Assembly: GCA_963576725.1 (NCBI GenBank)
Contig: OY755242.1
Coordinates: forward strand, 27,752,358 to 27,816,357
Source of the DNA: Azorinus chamasolen
Lineage: Eukaryota > Mollusca > Bivalvia > Cardiida > Solecurtidae
DNA: 64,000 bases
Reading direction: 5' to 3'
Positions 21,093 to 31,872 of this stretch are shown here, in pieces (position 1 is the first letter of the stretch; every line of letters starts with the position of its first letter). The translations under genes and the position numbers were made by a program. Under the pieces are notes generated by a model. The model did not search any database. It was not told where the DNA came from and saw only the letters and a program-made list of their open reading frames with translations.

Positions 21093-24000
21093 GTATGACA
21101 CAGTTTGTGATACTGTAAAACCTCTCTATAACGGCCACTAAATTGTGTTAATTAGTTGGTATTTTGGTACTTTGCTTAAAGCAAGGTGAAAGTAAAACAG
21201 AACGCTCCTACAGGAGCGTTCTGTTTAACTTTCACCTTGCTTTAAGCAACCACCTGCCTTTAACACAAAATACTTGATGTAATTTAGTGGTCTTTATAGA
21301 GAGGTTTTACTGTATGAACGATTAGTTGTTTGTTTCACACAGACATAAACGGTCACCTGCTATGCGAAGACTGACTTAGACGTTATAACGCGTCACTTAC
21401 GCAGTAAATTTAACTTCAGGCCGTGCGGTTATTATAAAACATTTTGCTTTAATCTGAGATCATTCTCAGGCATCTAATTAGTCAGATTCTGAGCAAGATC
21501 AGAATCTGACCAATCAGATACTATAAACTGATCTCAGACTCGGGTTTTTTTTAACCTTGGACCCTGATCATCCAGAGTTGAGTTTAGCAACAAGCAAATG
21601 TCTTATATAATTTTGTATATTCACCGATATATATATATCTGTACCATTTAGTATATATGGTTTATACATAATTGATTATTTAATACGGCCAAAGAAACGG
21701 TGCAGAGTTCGCATCTTACATATAGATGTCATGTTTACCGGAGCAAATCCATGTACATGTATTAACTAGATTGCAAATCAATTTACCAGAGCAAATCCGT
21801 TTATTAAATCGATTGCAGATCAATTTCCCGGAGCATATGCGTGTATTCACTCGATTGCAGATCAATTTACCGGAGCAAATCCGTTTATTAATTCGACAAC
21901 CTAACGAAGAAACGAAAAACCCATTGTTGCAAATCATCAAAGGGCGCGAATAGAGTTGGATAACAGTATTTGAACAAGTGGAGTGGGGGACAAGCAGTAT
22001 TTGTTCAGCTAAATATTATCGCTCCGAATACTGCTAAATTCTTTAAAAGCAGCCTCCGTTTTAGAAACGGAGATTTTGTACTGAATTCAGCGGACATATT
22101 CAGCCAAGTTCAGAATGACTCCGATTCCATTTCGGAACAAAGCTTTGAATATTAATTAGGTTGTTATCACATGTACAATGGCTGACACTATTTGTTTGCC
22201 TACATATACATCGAATGAATATTTCCGGTATGTAAATTTGAATCTTACGACAAATTCCGGCCAATGGCGAACTCTGATCCGTTGGTTTCCGTAGCTATCC
22301 ATTTTCTTTTTTTTCGACACAAACAACCATTTACTAATCGTGCTGTTTAGGGTTAAATAAGTTTTAAGGTACATAGATTCCGATTCTGAAGTCAGTTTGA
22401 AACGCAAAGTTTGCGGAAATTTGCGCAGCATACATCTTTAAAATCCTATCAGAAAACTGTTCATGATAGCTAAATTGAGTTATTACCGATAATATTTCTT
22501 TAAATACCTGTATGATATGCATGGGCTGATATTGACATGCATGTACATATATCTGACGTTAATGTCTTAGAACTATATTACTGAAATACAATATTAGAAC
22601 TACATTACTTTTAAATCTTTACTACACAGATACGCATTATCCGCCTTTGCAAACAGAGTAGACCCAGATCAGAGGGTTCCTATAAGACATGTATGCTTTA
22701 CCTTTTCCCTCATATTGACGACTTTTGACGACTCTGTAAACGTCACTTTGTGAAACCATTCTAACATTTTCATTTTCTCTAGTTAATGCTCCTTTTCGGT
22801 AGATTTATTCAAAGAGGTTGTATCTAAAAATAGCCTATGAGGTAATGGGTTAAGATATGTTCCAGATCTGATTCTACAGTTTCTGTCATGATAAAGTATT
22901 CATAGTGCCATTATTTAAACAAATATGTTTATTAATATCCAAGATATCATTATTTCTTGCCTGAACATTTATAGAGTATAAAGGCTTAACAATTTCCTTC
23001 ATATAAACGCTTTTCACGCCTTCCAAACAAATTCGACCCAGGCCAGTCGGCTCCTGTAGGAGATGTCTGTTCATGGTCCGTTCTGTTTGCTTATTGCATG
23101 ATATAGATATGATTCTTCAGTGTTTGTCGAAGTAAAACAAATCACTATTATAAAAAATCAGCTGATAGATATTCATAGCGTCATTTTTCTTACATGAATT
23201 GAACTATATCGAACAGGGATATGTTAAAACAATCGTGTGGACACAATAATTTATGTAGATATAGCCACATATTACCAAAACAGAGGAAGCATAATTCATT
23301 TAGACAAAAACACATGTATTTTCAGGTTGTGTACAATAAAACCTTGTTAATCCGATGGAGAATCATTTAGTCAGGTGGCTCCAATGGAGAATCTTTAAGT
23401 CAGGTGGCTCCAAGAGGGGGTTTCTGCTGACGTTCACCCTGCATTAAGCTGTCATCCGTCTTCAAGGCCGATATTGATACTCCTTTTAGCTCTCGGTTTA
23501 TCGAAGATTTACTATACATGTAGTATATACAGTAAAAACCCTCTAAACCGGAATTATAGAAGAGAATGATGTTGAGTCTCTTAGACAGATTACTGCTTAA
23601 TACAGGCTTAAAGTCGTACAGAAAGCTCCTAGATGAACTTTCTGCATGACTTTCACTCTGCATTAAGCTACCAAGACCAATATCCATATTAAAATACGCC
23701 CGATTTACAGGGGTCTTACTGTATACATTCCAATTATCAATCTTATTTAGAACAATACAGGCATTACAGACCTTTACGTATTGCATTTGGTTTTCATGTA
23801 TCATCTTGGCATCATATTGACACTGTTTCAGAAAAGACAGATAAACCAGCCGTTGCATTCCACGTGCGTAATCCCTCGGACAGCTCACCGTATAAAGGCG
23901 CAATATTAAGGTTCGAGAAAGAGATGACAAACACTGACAACGTTTACGATACTTCATCCGGGTACTTCACTGCACCACTATCCGGGGTGTACATGTTTGC

Positions 24001-24250
24001 TGTACAAATGTGTACCGTTCCCGGTCAATACATCCATTTTCGAATGTTCGCCAATAATGACATTATAAGCGACACTACAGAGTTTGGTGGTTCCACTGAA
24101 TATCACTGTACGTCTACCAACGCCGTGGCGGTTTTGAAAAAGGGGGACAAGGTGTGTGTGAAAACAGGACCAAACACCAGCCAAGGACGAACATCGCTTT
24201 ATAGCACATCGTACAGATGGAGTACCTTCACTGGGGCATTGGTTAACTAA
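20660..24250 (+). CDS. Secreted C1q-domain-containing protein (2 exons)
   Basis: Join 20660-21092 and 23832-24250 gives 283 residues. The ATG at 20660 opens a signal peptide (MADIRSVVLSLIMIYC, cleavage likely after FSA). Residues ~40-144 form a heptad-rich coiled coil with two N-glycosylation sites (NVTS, NSTK), and residues ~150-283 are a C1q domain. Diagnostic parts are PAVAFHVRN, the YFTAPLSGVYMFAV core, KKGDKVCVKT and the C-terminal STFTGALV. The coiled coil probably trimerises the globular heads. The family acts as extracellular recognition or lectin-like proteins in bivalve immunity; this role is inferred. The intron has GT-AG ends and a phase-1 junction (G|AA, Glu145). A family A MITE starts 20 bases after the donor. 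Start, splice and stop agree; no transcript evidence. Confidence 0.85.
21113..21312. repeat. Family A MITE just inside the C1q intron
   Basis: Starts CTGTAAAACCTCTCTATAA and ends GAGAGGTTTTACTG, TA on both sides. In the exon 1 frame its first bases (CTG TAA) supply the stop met if the intron is retained. Confidence 0.85.
21434..21567. repeat. Family M palindrome
   Basis: Arms TGAGATCATTCTCAGGCATC... and complement meet near TGAGCAAGATCAG; ends GGTTATTATAAAAC / TTTTTTTAACC. Related to the element at 42664-42790 beside an INF2 exon. Confidence 0.65.
21728..21900 (+). repeat. Tandem repeat, four units of about 43 bp
   Basis: Unit TTACCGGAGCAAATCCGT followed by TTATTAA-TCGATTGCAGATCAA. It lies in the C1q intron. 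Confidence 0.85.
21990..22441. repeat. Second copy of the 16.9 kb dispersed element
   Basis: Matches 16968-17553 with a shorter interior and the same right end GCGCAGCATACATCTTTAA. The left terminus is missing. Confidence 0.6.
22620..22989 (+). repeat. Family I element split by a family C relic
   Basis: Left part has GCAAACAGAGTAGACCCAGATC. The right part resumes after 22853 with the I-family GATTCTACAGTTTCTGTCATG and ends ATAAAGGCTTAA. Confidence 0.6.
22687..22853 (+). repeat. Family C relic lacking its hairpin, nested in family I
   Basis: CCTTTTCCCTCATATTGACG to TGAGGTAATGGGTTAA. The whole GATAAATAGAGCATTTG hairpin is deleted. Confidence 0.7.
22986..23227 (+). repeat. Family I MITE, diverged
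   Basis: TTAACAATTTCCTTCATATAAACG at left, hairpin CAGTCGGCTCCTGTAGGAGATG, right end near GGGATATGTTAA. It shares a TTAA with the preceding element. Confidence 0.6.
23336..23520. repeat. TA-class element, degenerate P type
   Basis: AATAAAACCTTGTTAATCCGATGG at left and CGGTTTATCGAAGATTTACT at right. The interior has lost one arm. Confidence 0.45.
23530..23721. repeat. Family P MITE
   Basis: CAGTAAAAACCCTCTAAACCGG to GGGGTCTTACTG with TA flanks. Arms ACAGAAAGCTCCTAGATGAACTTTCTG. Confidence 0.8.
23832..24250 (+). CDS. C1q gene exon 2: C1q domain and stop
   Basis: Acceptor TGTTTCAG|AAAAGACAG. Encodes Glu145 (split codon) to Asn283 and TAA at 24248. Contains essentially the whole C1q fold. Confidence 0.85.
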
Positions 24251-24286
24251 TGTTCTCTGTGTAACGACAAAATACCATCCAAATGC

Positions 24287-24475
24287 TTTAACCCTCGTCA
24301 TGCTAATATCGACATGACTTGTATTTGCATACAGTTTATATCAAGACGAGACGCCTATTCACAAGGCATCTCATTGTCAGGATCGAAGCTGTGTGACACT
24401 CTGTCAATATTTTTTCAAAAGCTTGAATGAATCTGATATCAGTAAACTAAATTTAGTCAACTAATGTTTGAGCAG
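24287..24475 (+). repeat. Family J (TTAA-class) element
   Basis: Starts TTAACCCTCGTCATGCTAATATC shortly after the C1q stop. Hairpin AAGACGAGACGCCTATTC...AAGGCATCTCATTGTC and tail TTTTTCAAAAGCTTGAATG as in other J copies. Confidence 0.6.
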
Positions 24476-24482
24476 TAATATA

Positions 24483-24679
24483 CAGTAAAACCCCGCCAAC
24501 GCGACCACCTAAATGATGTATAATTATGGGTGCTAGATGCAGGCGGTAGCTTGATGCAGGACAAAAGTAATGCAGAAAGCTCCTCTTTCTGTATTACTCT
24601 CGTCCTGCATTAAGCAACCATCTGCTTATAAAGACACAAATGTTACTCATTAAGTGGTCGCATTAGAGGGGTTCTACTG
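24483..24679. repeat. Family B MITE
   Basis: CAGTAAAACCCCGCCAACGCG to GGGGTTCTACTG with TA flanks. Confidence 0.8.
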
Positions 24680-25429
24680 TATTTTAGAATGATACGGGTT
24701 GAGTACTGGGTATACACTAGCGATGAGAAGGGTTGAGTACTGAACATATACTAGTGATGATTCGAATCAAAACTGTGAATAGCATGTACATACACGGATG
24801 TATACCGTCATACAGTATACATTTTGACAAGTGAAAAGAAATGGTAGTACATTGAAGATACAATACTTGTTTAAGGATTCATATTTATATAGACATTTAA
24901 TCCATTTGTGTTCAGTAAATTAAAAGTGGGCATGTGCAAACAAAGATCACCAGATCCAAAATCGATTCTAAGACCAGGTCCAAAGGATTCCGAAACAGGA
25001 AAAGAAGTGTGTGTGTGTGTGTGTTTGATGTTTATACCAGATAAGGGAAATACTGTTTGCTCCAAATATAATATTTTTCTTGTTAGAACTGTTTAGAATT
25101 TCCCCATTGTAGGACTTAACTAGAGACTATGGATCGGTATGTCCTCTTAACGTGTGCTCTAGTAGCTCTGTAACAGGAATTGAAAACAGTGTATAATGTT
25201 ATAGCATAGTCATACGATTGTTCGGTTATGCCATTTTATTTGTCACCCAATTGCTTGGACAATCAATAAGGAGATACTTAATCACCCGAAATCAGTGTAG
25301 ATCCAGGTGTTATTGTTGGTAAAAATAGGATGTGCATTGCAGAAGTAAACAAACGCTTCTGTCTTTTCAGTTCAATATTTGAGATTTCGATGTAAGATTG
25401 TCTAACGTAATCTATTACGTCTATGTATG
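24680..25429. other. Intergenic stretch with a short (TG)n tract
   Basis: Nothing coding. A (TG)8 microsatellite lies at about 25007-25024, and GGGTTGAGTACTG occurs twice near 24710-24745. Confidence 0.5.
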
Positions 25430-25530
25430 CTAAGCGCGTCTTTGCAAGAACTTGCAAACAGCTTGGATCCAGATGAGACGCAGAATAACTCAGTGTCTCA
25501 TCTGGATGGAAGTTGTTACATTTTCGGTAG
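25430..25530. repeat. Family J hairpin
   Basis: TTGCAAACAGCTTGGATCCAG and partial complement around GAATAACTCAG. Confidence 0.6.
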
Positions 25531-25859
25531 GTAAACATTATTCTTTCAGCATGAGAACGGCTCTATGATCGCAATATTCATGGTAAATAAATTTTAGATT
25601 TCGCTGGGTTCTAACACATCGACAAGAAAGTAACCTAATGATGGTTGATACTAGTTTGAGACAGATTCGGCGGATGTTAATCCAACTGTCGGATTGTTAT
25701 GCTTAAACATATACAATAAAACTCTCTGAAGCGACCGCCAAATGGAGGTCTAATACTCTCAGTCATAAGACAGATGATAAGTCAATGCTGGACGACTGGG
25801 CCAAATTCCACCGGATCGGTCTAAACAGGTTTTAAGCAGATGGTTGCTTAATGCTGTTT

Positions 25860-26016
25860 GCATATCAATCATGAATATGCAATAAACATATGTCCAAATA
25901 AATCAAGTGACAGTTGTCAAATATAATCAATATACTTAATATCATGGAAATATGTCAATGATCAACATAACGTTGACACAATATAAATAATCATTGCATA
26001 ATATTCATCATGAAGC
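25860..26016 (+). repeat. Direct repeat, left copy, flanking a LINE fragment
   Basis: ATCATGAATATGCAATAA ... ATGTCAATGATCAACATAAC ... TTCATCATGAAGC is repeated at 27577-27722 with about 85% identity by eye. Confidence 0.75.
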
Positions 26017-26319
26017 AGGGAGGGATCGGGCGGTCAATTTTTCAACGTGTAACTTCGTCGTCAAACAAGACGCAGAAATGATGAGAAAAAGAGTTCATGT
26101 CATGAATATTTAGCGCCGAAACTCAACCAATGAGAATATAGCAATAAAATTATAGCCAATGATATGACAGGAGTACATCTGGTAACCTAACAACAAGCGA
26201 GAACTAATCAGAATGAGAGTTACAATACAGTTCATTCAGGCCAAATAATTAAGTTATTTTGGATCAAAATAATGTAAATTACATCAGCCCCGCATCATAA
26301 CCAGGACTCCTAGATATAA

Positions 26320-27535
26320 TCATATCATGCCGGTTTGAAGGAACTTCACTGGCTTCCGGTTCAACACCGAATTGAATTCAAAATTATGACACTACCGTAT
26401 AAAGCCATGTACAATGCACCCACAAGTGCATTGTCGACAGGCTTGAAGTGTACAGACCTCGCAGCAAGAAGTAGTTCAGTGTTGTTGGTTATACCAAGAA
26501 ATCGTATGGTGAAATACGGGGATAGAAGTTTCATGCATGCAGCTCCAAAACGTTGTAATGTTCTACCATCAGGCATCACAGACGCCAGCTCACTGGTATA
26601 TTTTAAAAGATGCCTAAAACCGCATGTCATCAACATATTTTACCAGGATATTACTAGGATAATTAAGAAAACGTAGCTAATAGTTATCAATCATGAAGAC
26701 TGCTGCCTTGGCCACAAAGTGTCGATCCTACCGCTCTCTTGTGACTTTCGAGACATTTTCGAATCCCTCCCCTTTCGAACATTTGCTACTTGCAAATTAT
26801 TAGTTGAGGAATATCCTGTCAGTTAATTGGTTGGGCACCGTTTGTAGGCACTTGATGTATGTATCGTGTTGTGCTTGGTGGTGGATCTTGATGGTAGGGA
26901 TAGTCCCTAATCTCTTTAAAAACCACCCGGATTTGCGGTTCGGGACGTTATTGTGTGTCTCATTCGGTGTCAGTTGAACTGATATTACGGTATTCCTTCG
27001 CCAAATTTGCATATTGGGTGTATATATGGCTGGTTTATTGGTATTGTTTTTATTGCACTGTGTAGTTTGTATGCATTAGCTATAAAATTGACCTATTCTG
27101 TTAATCCATTGTCCTACATATGTAAGGCAATATTTTATGTTTAGTGTTGTATGCCATACATAAACCCAAACCAGGTGGTTCTTAGGCATAACTATATGCC
27201 GTACTGACACTGTACACATAATGTTGCATTCGAGTTTTTGTAACATGAGTTGGCTGAAACAAAATAGTCACATTATGAGTCTATTTCGCTTGTTTTATGG
27301 GCATATAAACTTACAGAAAAGAATTATTTTGTTGTATCTATGATTCTTAAATTAATTTCATTTTTAATATTCTTATCTATATCTCTATCTAAATTTTCAT
27401 TTGTTTTAAATATTCTATATGCATTATATATACTCAGTTTTGTAAATAAAATTTATTCATGTGAAACGCTTTTGAACGCATATATCCTGTGTGAAAAGAG
27501 CGCTATATAAAGTGGTATAATGATAATATAGTAAT
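26320..27535 (+). mobile_element. 3' end of a CR1/L2/Jockey-like LINE
   Basis: An open frame at 26335-26676 encodes the C-terminal tail of a non-LTR reverse transcriptase. ELHWLPVQHRIEFKI, the KAMYNAP segment and YGDRSFMHAAPKRCNVLP match the usual LHWLPV..RI.FKI ... Y..A..WN.LP pattern. About 850 bases of 3' UTR follow, ending GCGCTATATAAAGTGG and a TAATGATAATA tail, characteristic of CR1/L2-like elements. 5' truncated, no catalytic domain left. Confidence 0.8.
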
Positions 27536-27576
27536 AACATGTTGCATGATAATATAATTTAGGCATATTCTGAAGT

Positions 27577-27722
27577 TACATATCGATCATGAATATGCAA
27601 TAAGCATAATACGTTCAAATAAATAAATTGACAGCTGCCAAATATAAACACTATAATATGTCAATGATCAACATAACGTTGGCACATTATGAATAATCAT
27701 TATATAATATTCATCATGAAGC
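27577..27722 (+). repeat. Direct repeat, right copy, flanking a LINE fragment
   Basis: Counterpart of 25860-26016, same orientation. Confidence 0.75.
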
Positions 27723-27744
27723 CAAATCATTGGCCAATACAAAT

Positions 27745-27967
27745 TAAGAAAAAAGTAGATTCAGATCAGATGTTTCATGCAGGAGCCGTTTGATCAGGGT
27801 CTGTTCTATTTACTTATGAAAACAATACATATTTGATTCTACAGTTACTGGCAACTTATACATATAAACTTCCCCTTCTCCATAGTGTCATTATTAAAAA
27901 CTACGGTAATTTAATGTTCAAGATGTCAATATATTGTGCATGAATATTCATGGAGTAAAGGGTTAAG
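27745..27967 (+). repeat. Family I element, 5' decayed
   Basis: Hairpin TCAGATCAGATGTTTCATGCAGGAGCCG and the right end TGAATATTCATGGAGTAAAGGGTTAA segment. Confidence 0.65.
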
Positions 27968-28006
27968 GGTTAGGGGTATTGTATCCTACTATATCACTTT
28001 GTAGTA

Positions 28007-28248
28007 TTAACCCTTTCCCTGCTCTGTATTTATTCCAAACATCAATACTTACTGAATATTCATGGACAAAACAGTTACAATTAGATTTGGAAGGTGGACC
28101 ATTGTAGCCATTTTAGAAAGTAGAGAAACAGAACTTTCAAATAGCAAACAACAGATCTTGATCAAACGGCTCCTGTAGGAGTCTTCTGATCTGGGTTCAC
28201 TCTGTTTACAAATGCGTGAATCAACGTTTATATGAAGGCAAGTATTAA
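28007..28248 (+). repeat. Family H MITE
   Basis: TTAACCCTTTCCCTGCTCTG start, hairpin AACGGCTCCTGTAGGAGTCTT, end GAAGGCAAGTATTAA. Confidence 0.8.
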
Positions 28249-28462
28249 CAAAGTGAAAGAGAAAACTCTGCCAGACATATCATGGCGGATATGGCCACTG
28301 CAGTAGAAACTGTTTTAATTAGTCCCTTTTCGTGATGGATATTCATAATGGAATATATACAGTAAATTATCATACATGTACGACGAACACTCAAATTATT
28401 AATTTAGAACACATGTGGCAGCTTAATGCAGGGTGAAAGTTATGCATAAAGCTCCTCTAGAA

Positions 28463-29184
28463 AAATCCTTCTTACTAAAATTTCGTAGTATCGAGATTTT
28501 ACTCGTACTTAGGATTTTTTCAAAGTTAGATAATTTTTAAAAATGTTTGTTTCTGGGTAGTTTATGAAGGTTTGGAAGTATATTGACTCCCTGTAGCAAC
28601 GTTTGTTCGGTGTTATTTCTAATTCTAACGATTATTTTCACGATACTTGTAAAAGGCTGTAAAAATCAGGAAACGGCATGTTCCAGGGAATACTGAAGTA
28701 TTTGTAGAATCAGCAAAAAATTACTTAGTTAAAAGTGGTTTTGAACAGCTGTGATATCTTAACTGGCAATATTCTATTGAATTTCTATGAGAAAACAGCA
28801 ATTTGTTTGCGGCATAATGCAATTACTCGAAGTGTGAGAGATGGGTAACAAATAAAAACGGAGATATTACCGACAGTTGCAAACAGACTTCCAGAGTATA
28901 TGGCGAGTAACTCGGTGTCTTGTCAGCTTCCAAACTGTCTGGTACTCAGTATGTAGTGTCTTAGCAGCTTCGGTGGTTCAGACGTAAGTTAGGTTTGCCC
29001 AATTACATATCAGTTTCAGCAGACACCATTCTTTCACGATAAGGTTTGAAGTAAGAAACATTATTATTATTGGGTTATTAGAGACAGAACACCATGTATG
29101 AATAATGCTGACATTGAGTAAATCCATTCGTTGTTTGGTATTCGACAGCAGCTGTTATGGCCACTGTGTTTGTGTCTCAGATTT
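28463..29184. other. Intergenic stretch with one degraded J hairpin
   Basis: No gene. TTGCAAACAGACTTCCAGAG...GCTTCCAAACTGTCTGG (28880-28945) is a diverged family J stem. Confidence 0.5.
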
Positions 29185-29433
29185 AACCATTCACTTCATC
29201 AATTCGCCAATAAAAGCCTTAATAAACTTTTGAAAACAAAGTAGACCAAGATCAGACAGATCCTGTAAGAGCCGTCTGATTAGGTTCTGCTCGGTTTGCC
29301 TATGAAATTATTAAGCTTCTTCGACAGTCAAAATTCCCTGTGTTTTATATGCCTGTATAAAACAAGTAATGTAACTAATATTCGTGATGTCATTATTTCT
29401 TACATGTACATTCACAGAGGAAGCAATTAACCG
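29185..29433 (+). repeat. Family I element
   Basis: AACCATTCACTTCATCAATTCG start, hairpin AGATCAGACAGATCCTGTAAGAGCC, end GAGGAAGCAATTAA. Confidence 0.6.
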
Positions 29434-29458
29434 ATTGTCTAGTGCACTAGTCCTAATA

Positions 29459-29880
29459 CAGTAAAACATCGATACTACGAAATGTTAGTAATGAAGAGTT
29501 TTTGTAGGCAGGTGGCTGCTTAACCCATTTGCTCCCAGTGGATTCTTCCATGCTTATATATTGGATTAGTCCATTTTTTATCTAAGGGATGTCTGGTTTA
29601 AATTTTCATTTTTTGTTTTGTTTTATATTGAATTTCATATCAGCAAACAGTGTAGACTGATCAGAGGCCGCATTATGCAGCGTCTGATCAGAGTCTACAC
29701 TGTGTGTCGACGTCCCATATATGGGATCGTGGGAGCAAATTGGTAAATGCAGGGTGAAAATAATGCAGAAAGCTCATAGAGGAGCTTTCTGCATGTCTTT
29801 CATCCTGCATTAAGCTGTCACATGTGTTAAAGATCAATAACGATACGTATTTGAGTGTTCGAATAATCGAGTTTTCACTG
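29459..29880. repeat. TA-class MITE split by a family D insertion
   Basis: CAGTAAAACATCGATACTACG at left, GTTTTCACTG at right. GGTGGCTGC before the insert and ATGCAGGGTGAAA after it are normally contiguous via TTAA. Confidence 0.8.
29520..29746 (+). repeat. Family D (TTAA-class) MITE nested in a TA-class element
   Basis: TTAACCCATTTGCTCCCAGTGG at left and GGGAGCAAATTGG at right. Hairpin GACTGATCAGAGGCCGCATTATGCAGC. The right flank has mutated to GTAA. Confidence 0.8.
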
Positions 29881-30024
29881 TACATATAAAAGTATAGGCA
29901 GGTAATGCAGGGTATTCTGATGACACGCAGGAATACTGGCTGTCTCATCTGTATCCCAGAACATTGCAATTACATGATGGGAGATCATGCTTGGTAGTCT
30001 ACAGGATAATAATAGAAATAAGAT

Positions 30025-30410
30025 ACAGTAGAATATGTCTAAAGTGGCCATCAAAAAAGAGGTCTGATTATGGGTCTGTAAGGCAGGCGGTAGCGTAATG
30101 TGTGTCAAAAGTAATACCGAAAGCTCTTGTAGGAATTTCTGCATTACTTTTACCCTGCATTAAACTATTCCCGCATATTGACGCCTTTTGACGCTTCTGT
30201 AAAAGCAAATTAATGCTCATTTATCACAATGGTTTCAAAACAACACAATTCTGAAAAGTTCCTTTTCTCTAGTTAATGCTCCTTTTGGGTAGATTCATTC
30301 AAAGAGGTTAGATCTAAAAATAGCCTATGAGGGAATGGGTTAAGGAACCTCCTGCTCATTAAGACTCCATTGTTCAATAAATGAATGGCCACTTAGGACA
30401 GGTTCTACTT
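30025..30410. repeat. Family Q MITE split by a family C insertion
   Basis: CAGTAGAATATGTCTAAAGTGG to GGACAGGTTCTACT. The arm TACCCTGCATTAA...GGAACCTCCTGC is interrupted exactly at its TTAA. Confidence 0.8.
30160..30343 (+). repeat. Family C MITE nested in the Q arm
   Basis: TTAAACTATTCCCGCATATTG to TGAGGGAATGGGTTAA. The first hairpin arm is deleted. Uninterrupted Q/B copies read TGCATTAAGCAACC here, so both the target and its TTAA duplication can be seen. Confidence 0.8.
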
Positions 30411-30730
30411 AACTTCTCTACATCTACAAGTACTTGGAAAAGAATATACGTAAACTATGGCTTTTCATTTCAACTTTATTTCAATACAAAAGCATGACTT
30501 TCAATAAGTTACTTTAATACATGAATATCAATACATGTTTAAATCTAACAGACTGTATTTGATACAAATTATATGAGTGTATAAATATACTCAAATGCTT
30601 TACTGTATGTATATGGCATTGTATATTTTACTGTATGTATATGGCATTGTATATTTTATTGATCAACCCTTTACCTCATGAATATTCATGTATGAAATAA
30701 GGAATGTATGAAGATTGATATTATTGAATA

Positions 30731-30934
30731 CAGTAAAACCTCTCTATAACGACCACTAAATTACATCAAGTATTTTGTGTTAAAGGCAGGTGGATGCTTA
30801 AAGCAAGGTAAAAGTAAAACAGAAAGCTCCTACAGGTGCGTTCTGTTTTACTTTCACCTTGCTTTAAGCAACCACCAGCCCAAAATACCAACTAATTAAC
30901 GCACTTTAGTGGTCGTTATAGAAAGGTTTTACTG
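30731..30934. repeat. Family A MITE
   Basis: Complete, TA-flanked, near-perfect hairpin around CTCCTACAGGTG. Confidence 0.85.
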
Positions 30935-30954
30935 TAATTATTGTTGTTGTCGTG

Positions 30955-31014
30955 GCAACAGGGCATGGGTAAAGAAGGAGAAATGTATTTTAAAATTCAG
31001 CAAGAGAAGGGTTA
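30955..31014 (+). repeat. Family E 3' fragment
   Basis: CAACAGGGCATGGGTAAAGA to GAGAAGGGTTAA only. Confidence 0.75.
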
Positions 31015-31136
31015 AGATGTTTATTCTATGAGGTAAAGGGTTAAACAAGAAAACACAGAGGAAGACATTATTTCATATTTATGAATATGACGGGCAGGTG
31101 CTGTAACATTTCTATAATCAAGCTTCTATAACATAT

Positions 31137-31322
31137 CTGGGTCCATGCTTATAAAACTTTTAGTTGAGTCTGAGTACGTTCTCAAGCTTTTGATTGGTCA
31201 GATTTGAGCCTCTGGCTCAAATCTGACCAATCAAAAGCTTGAGAACTCAAATCTGACCAATCAAAAGCTTGAGCACGAAACTCAGACTCAACAAAAAGCT
31301 TTATAAGCATGGACCCAGATCT
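31137..31322. repeat. Family L palindrome with an internal arm duplication
   Basis: GGGTCCATGCTTATAAA and complement at the ends, GACCAATCAAAAGCTTGAG in the arms. The right arm contains the CAAATCTGACCAATCAAAAG block twice. Confidence 0.75.
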
Positions 31323-31408
31323 CAACCCGCCAATAACTATTTACCTAATGAATATTCATTCAAGAAAACATAACATTATGAATGATTTTTACAATAGATA
31401 TCTATGTA

Positions 31409-31600
31409 CAGTAGAACCTGCCATAAGTGGACATTTATTCATTGAATATAGGGGTCTTTAAAAACAGGAGGTTGTTTAATGTAGAACAGAGTTCCTTAAG
31501 GGGCTTTCTGCATTACTTCTGAACTTCATTAAGCTACCACCTGCATTACAGACCCATAATGGGACACATTTTTTATGGCCGCTTAAGACAGGTTCTACTG
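31409..31600. repeat. Family Q MITE
   Basis: CAGTAGAACCTGCCATAAGTGG to AAGACAGGTTCTACTG, TA flanks. Confidence 0.8.
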
Positions 31601-31671
31601 TACACCCGGTTGGCAAAGACACATAAGTGGTTATATCATGTGAAGGGTTAATGCCAGACCTTGTTGACATG

Positions 31672-31830
31672 TGAAAGCCTCGCTATAGATAGCGACCGGC
31701 AGGTGGTTGATTAATTAGAATGAAGTAAACTAGCTTTCTGCATACACTTCATCCTGCATTAAGCTACCACTTTTATAGATAACAACATAATTAGACTTTT
31801 TTGAGTGGTCGTTATTGAGAAGTTTTAATG
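31672..31830. repeat. TA-class element, degenerate
   Basis: CCTCGCTATAGATAGCGACC at left, GGTCGTTATTGAGAAGTTTTA at right, GGCAGGTGGTTGATTAAT arm. Confidence 0.55.
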
Positions 31831-31872
31831 AAGCGCTACCCTGTGTTCTTTCATTAGTGTAGTAATTATGTA

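Noticed and set aside
26361..26636. - strand open frame of 91 codons
   Set aside because: Antisense shadow of the LINE reverse-transcriptase tail on the + strand.
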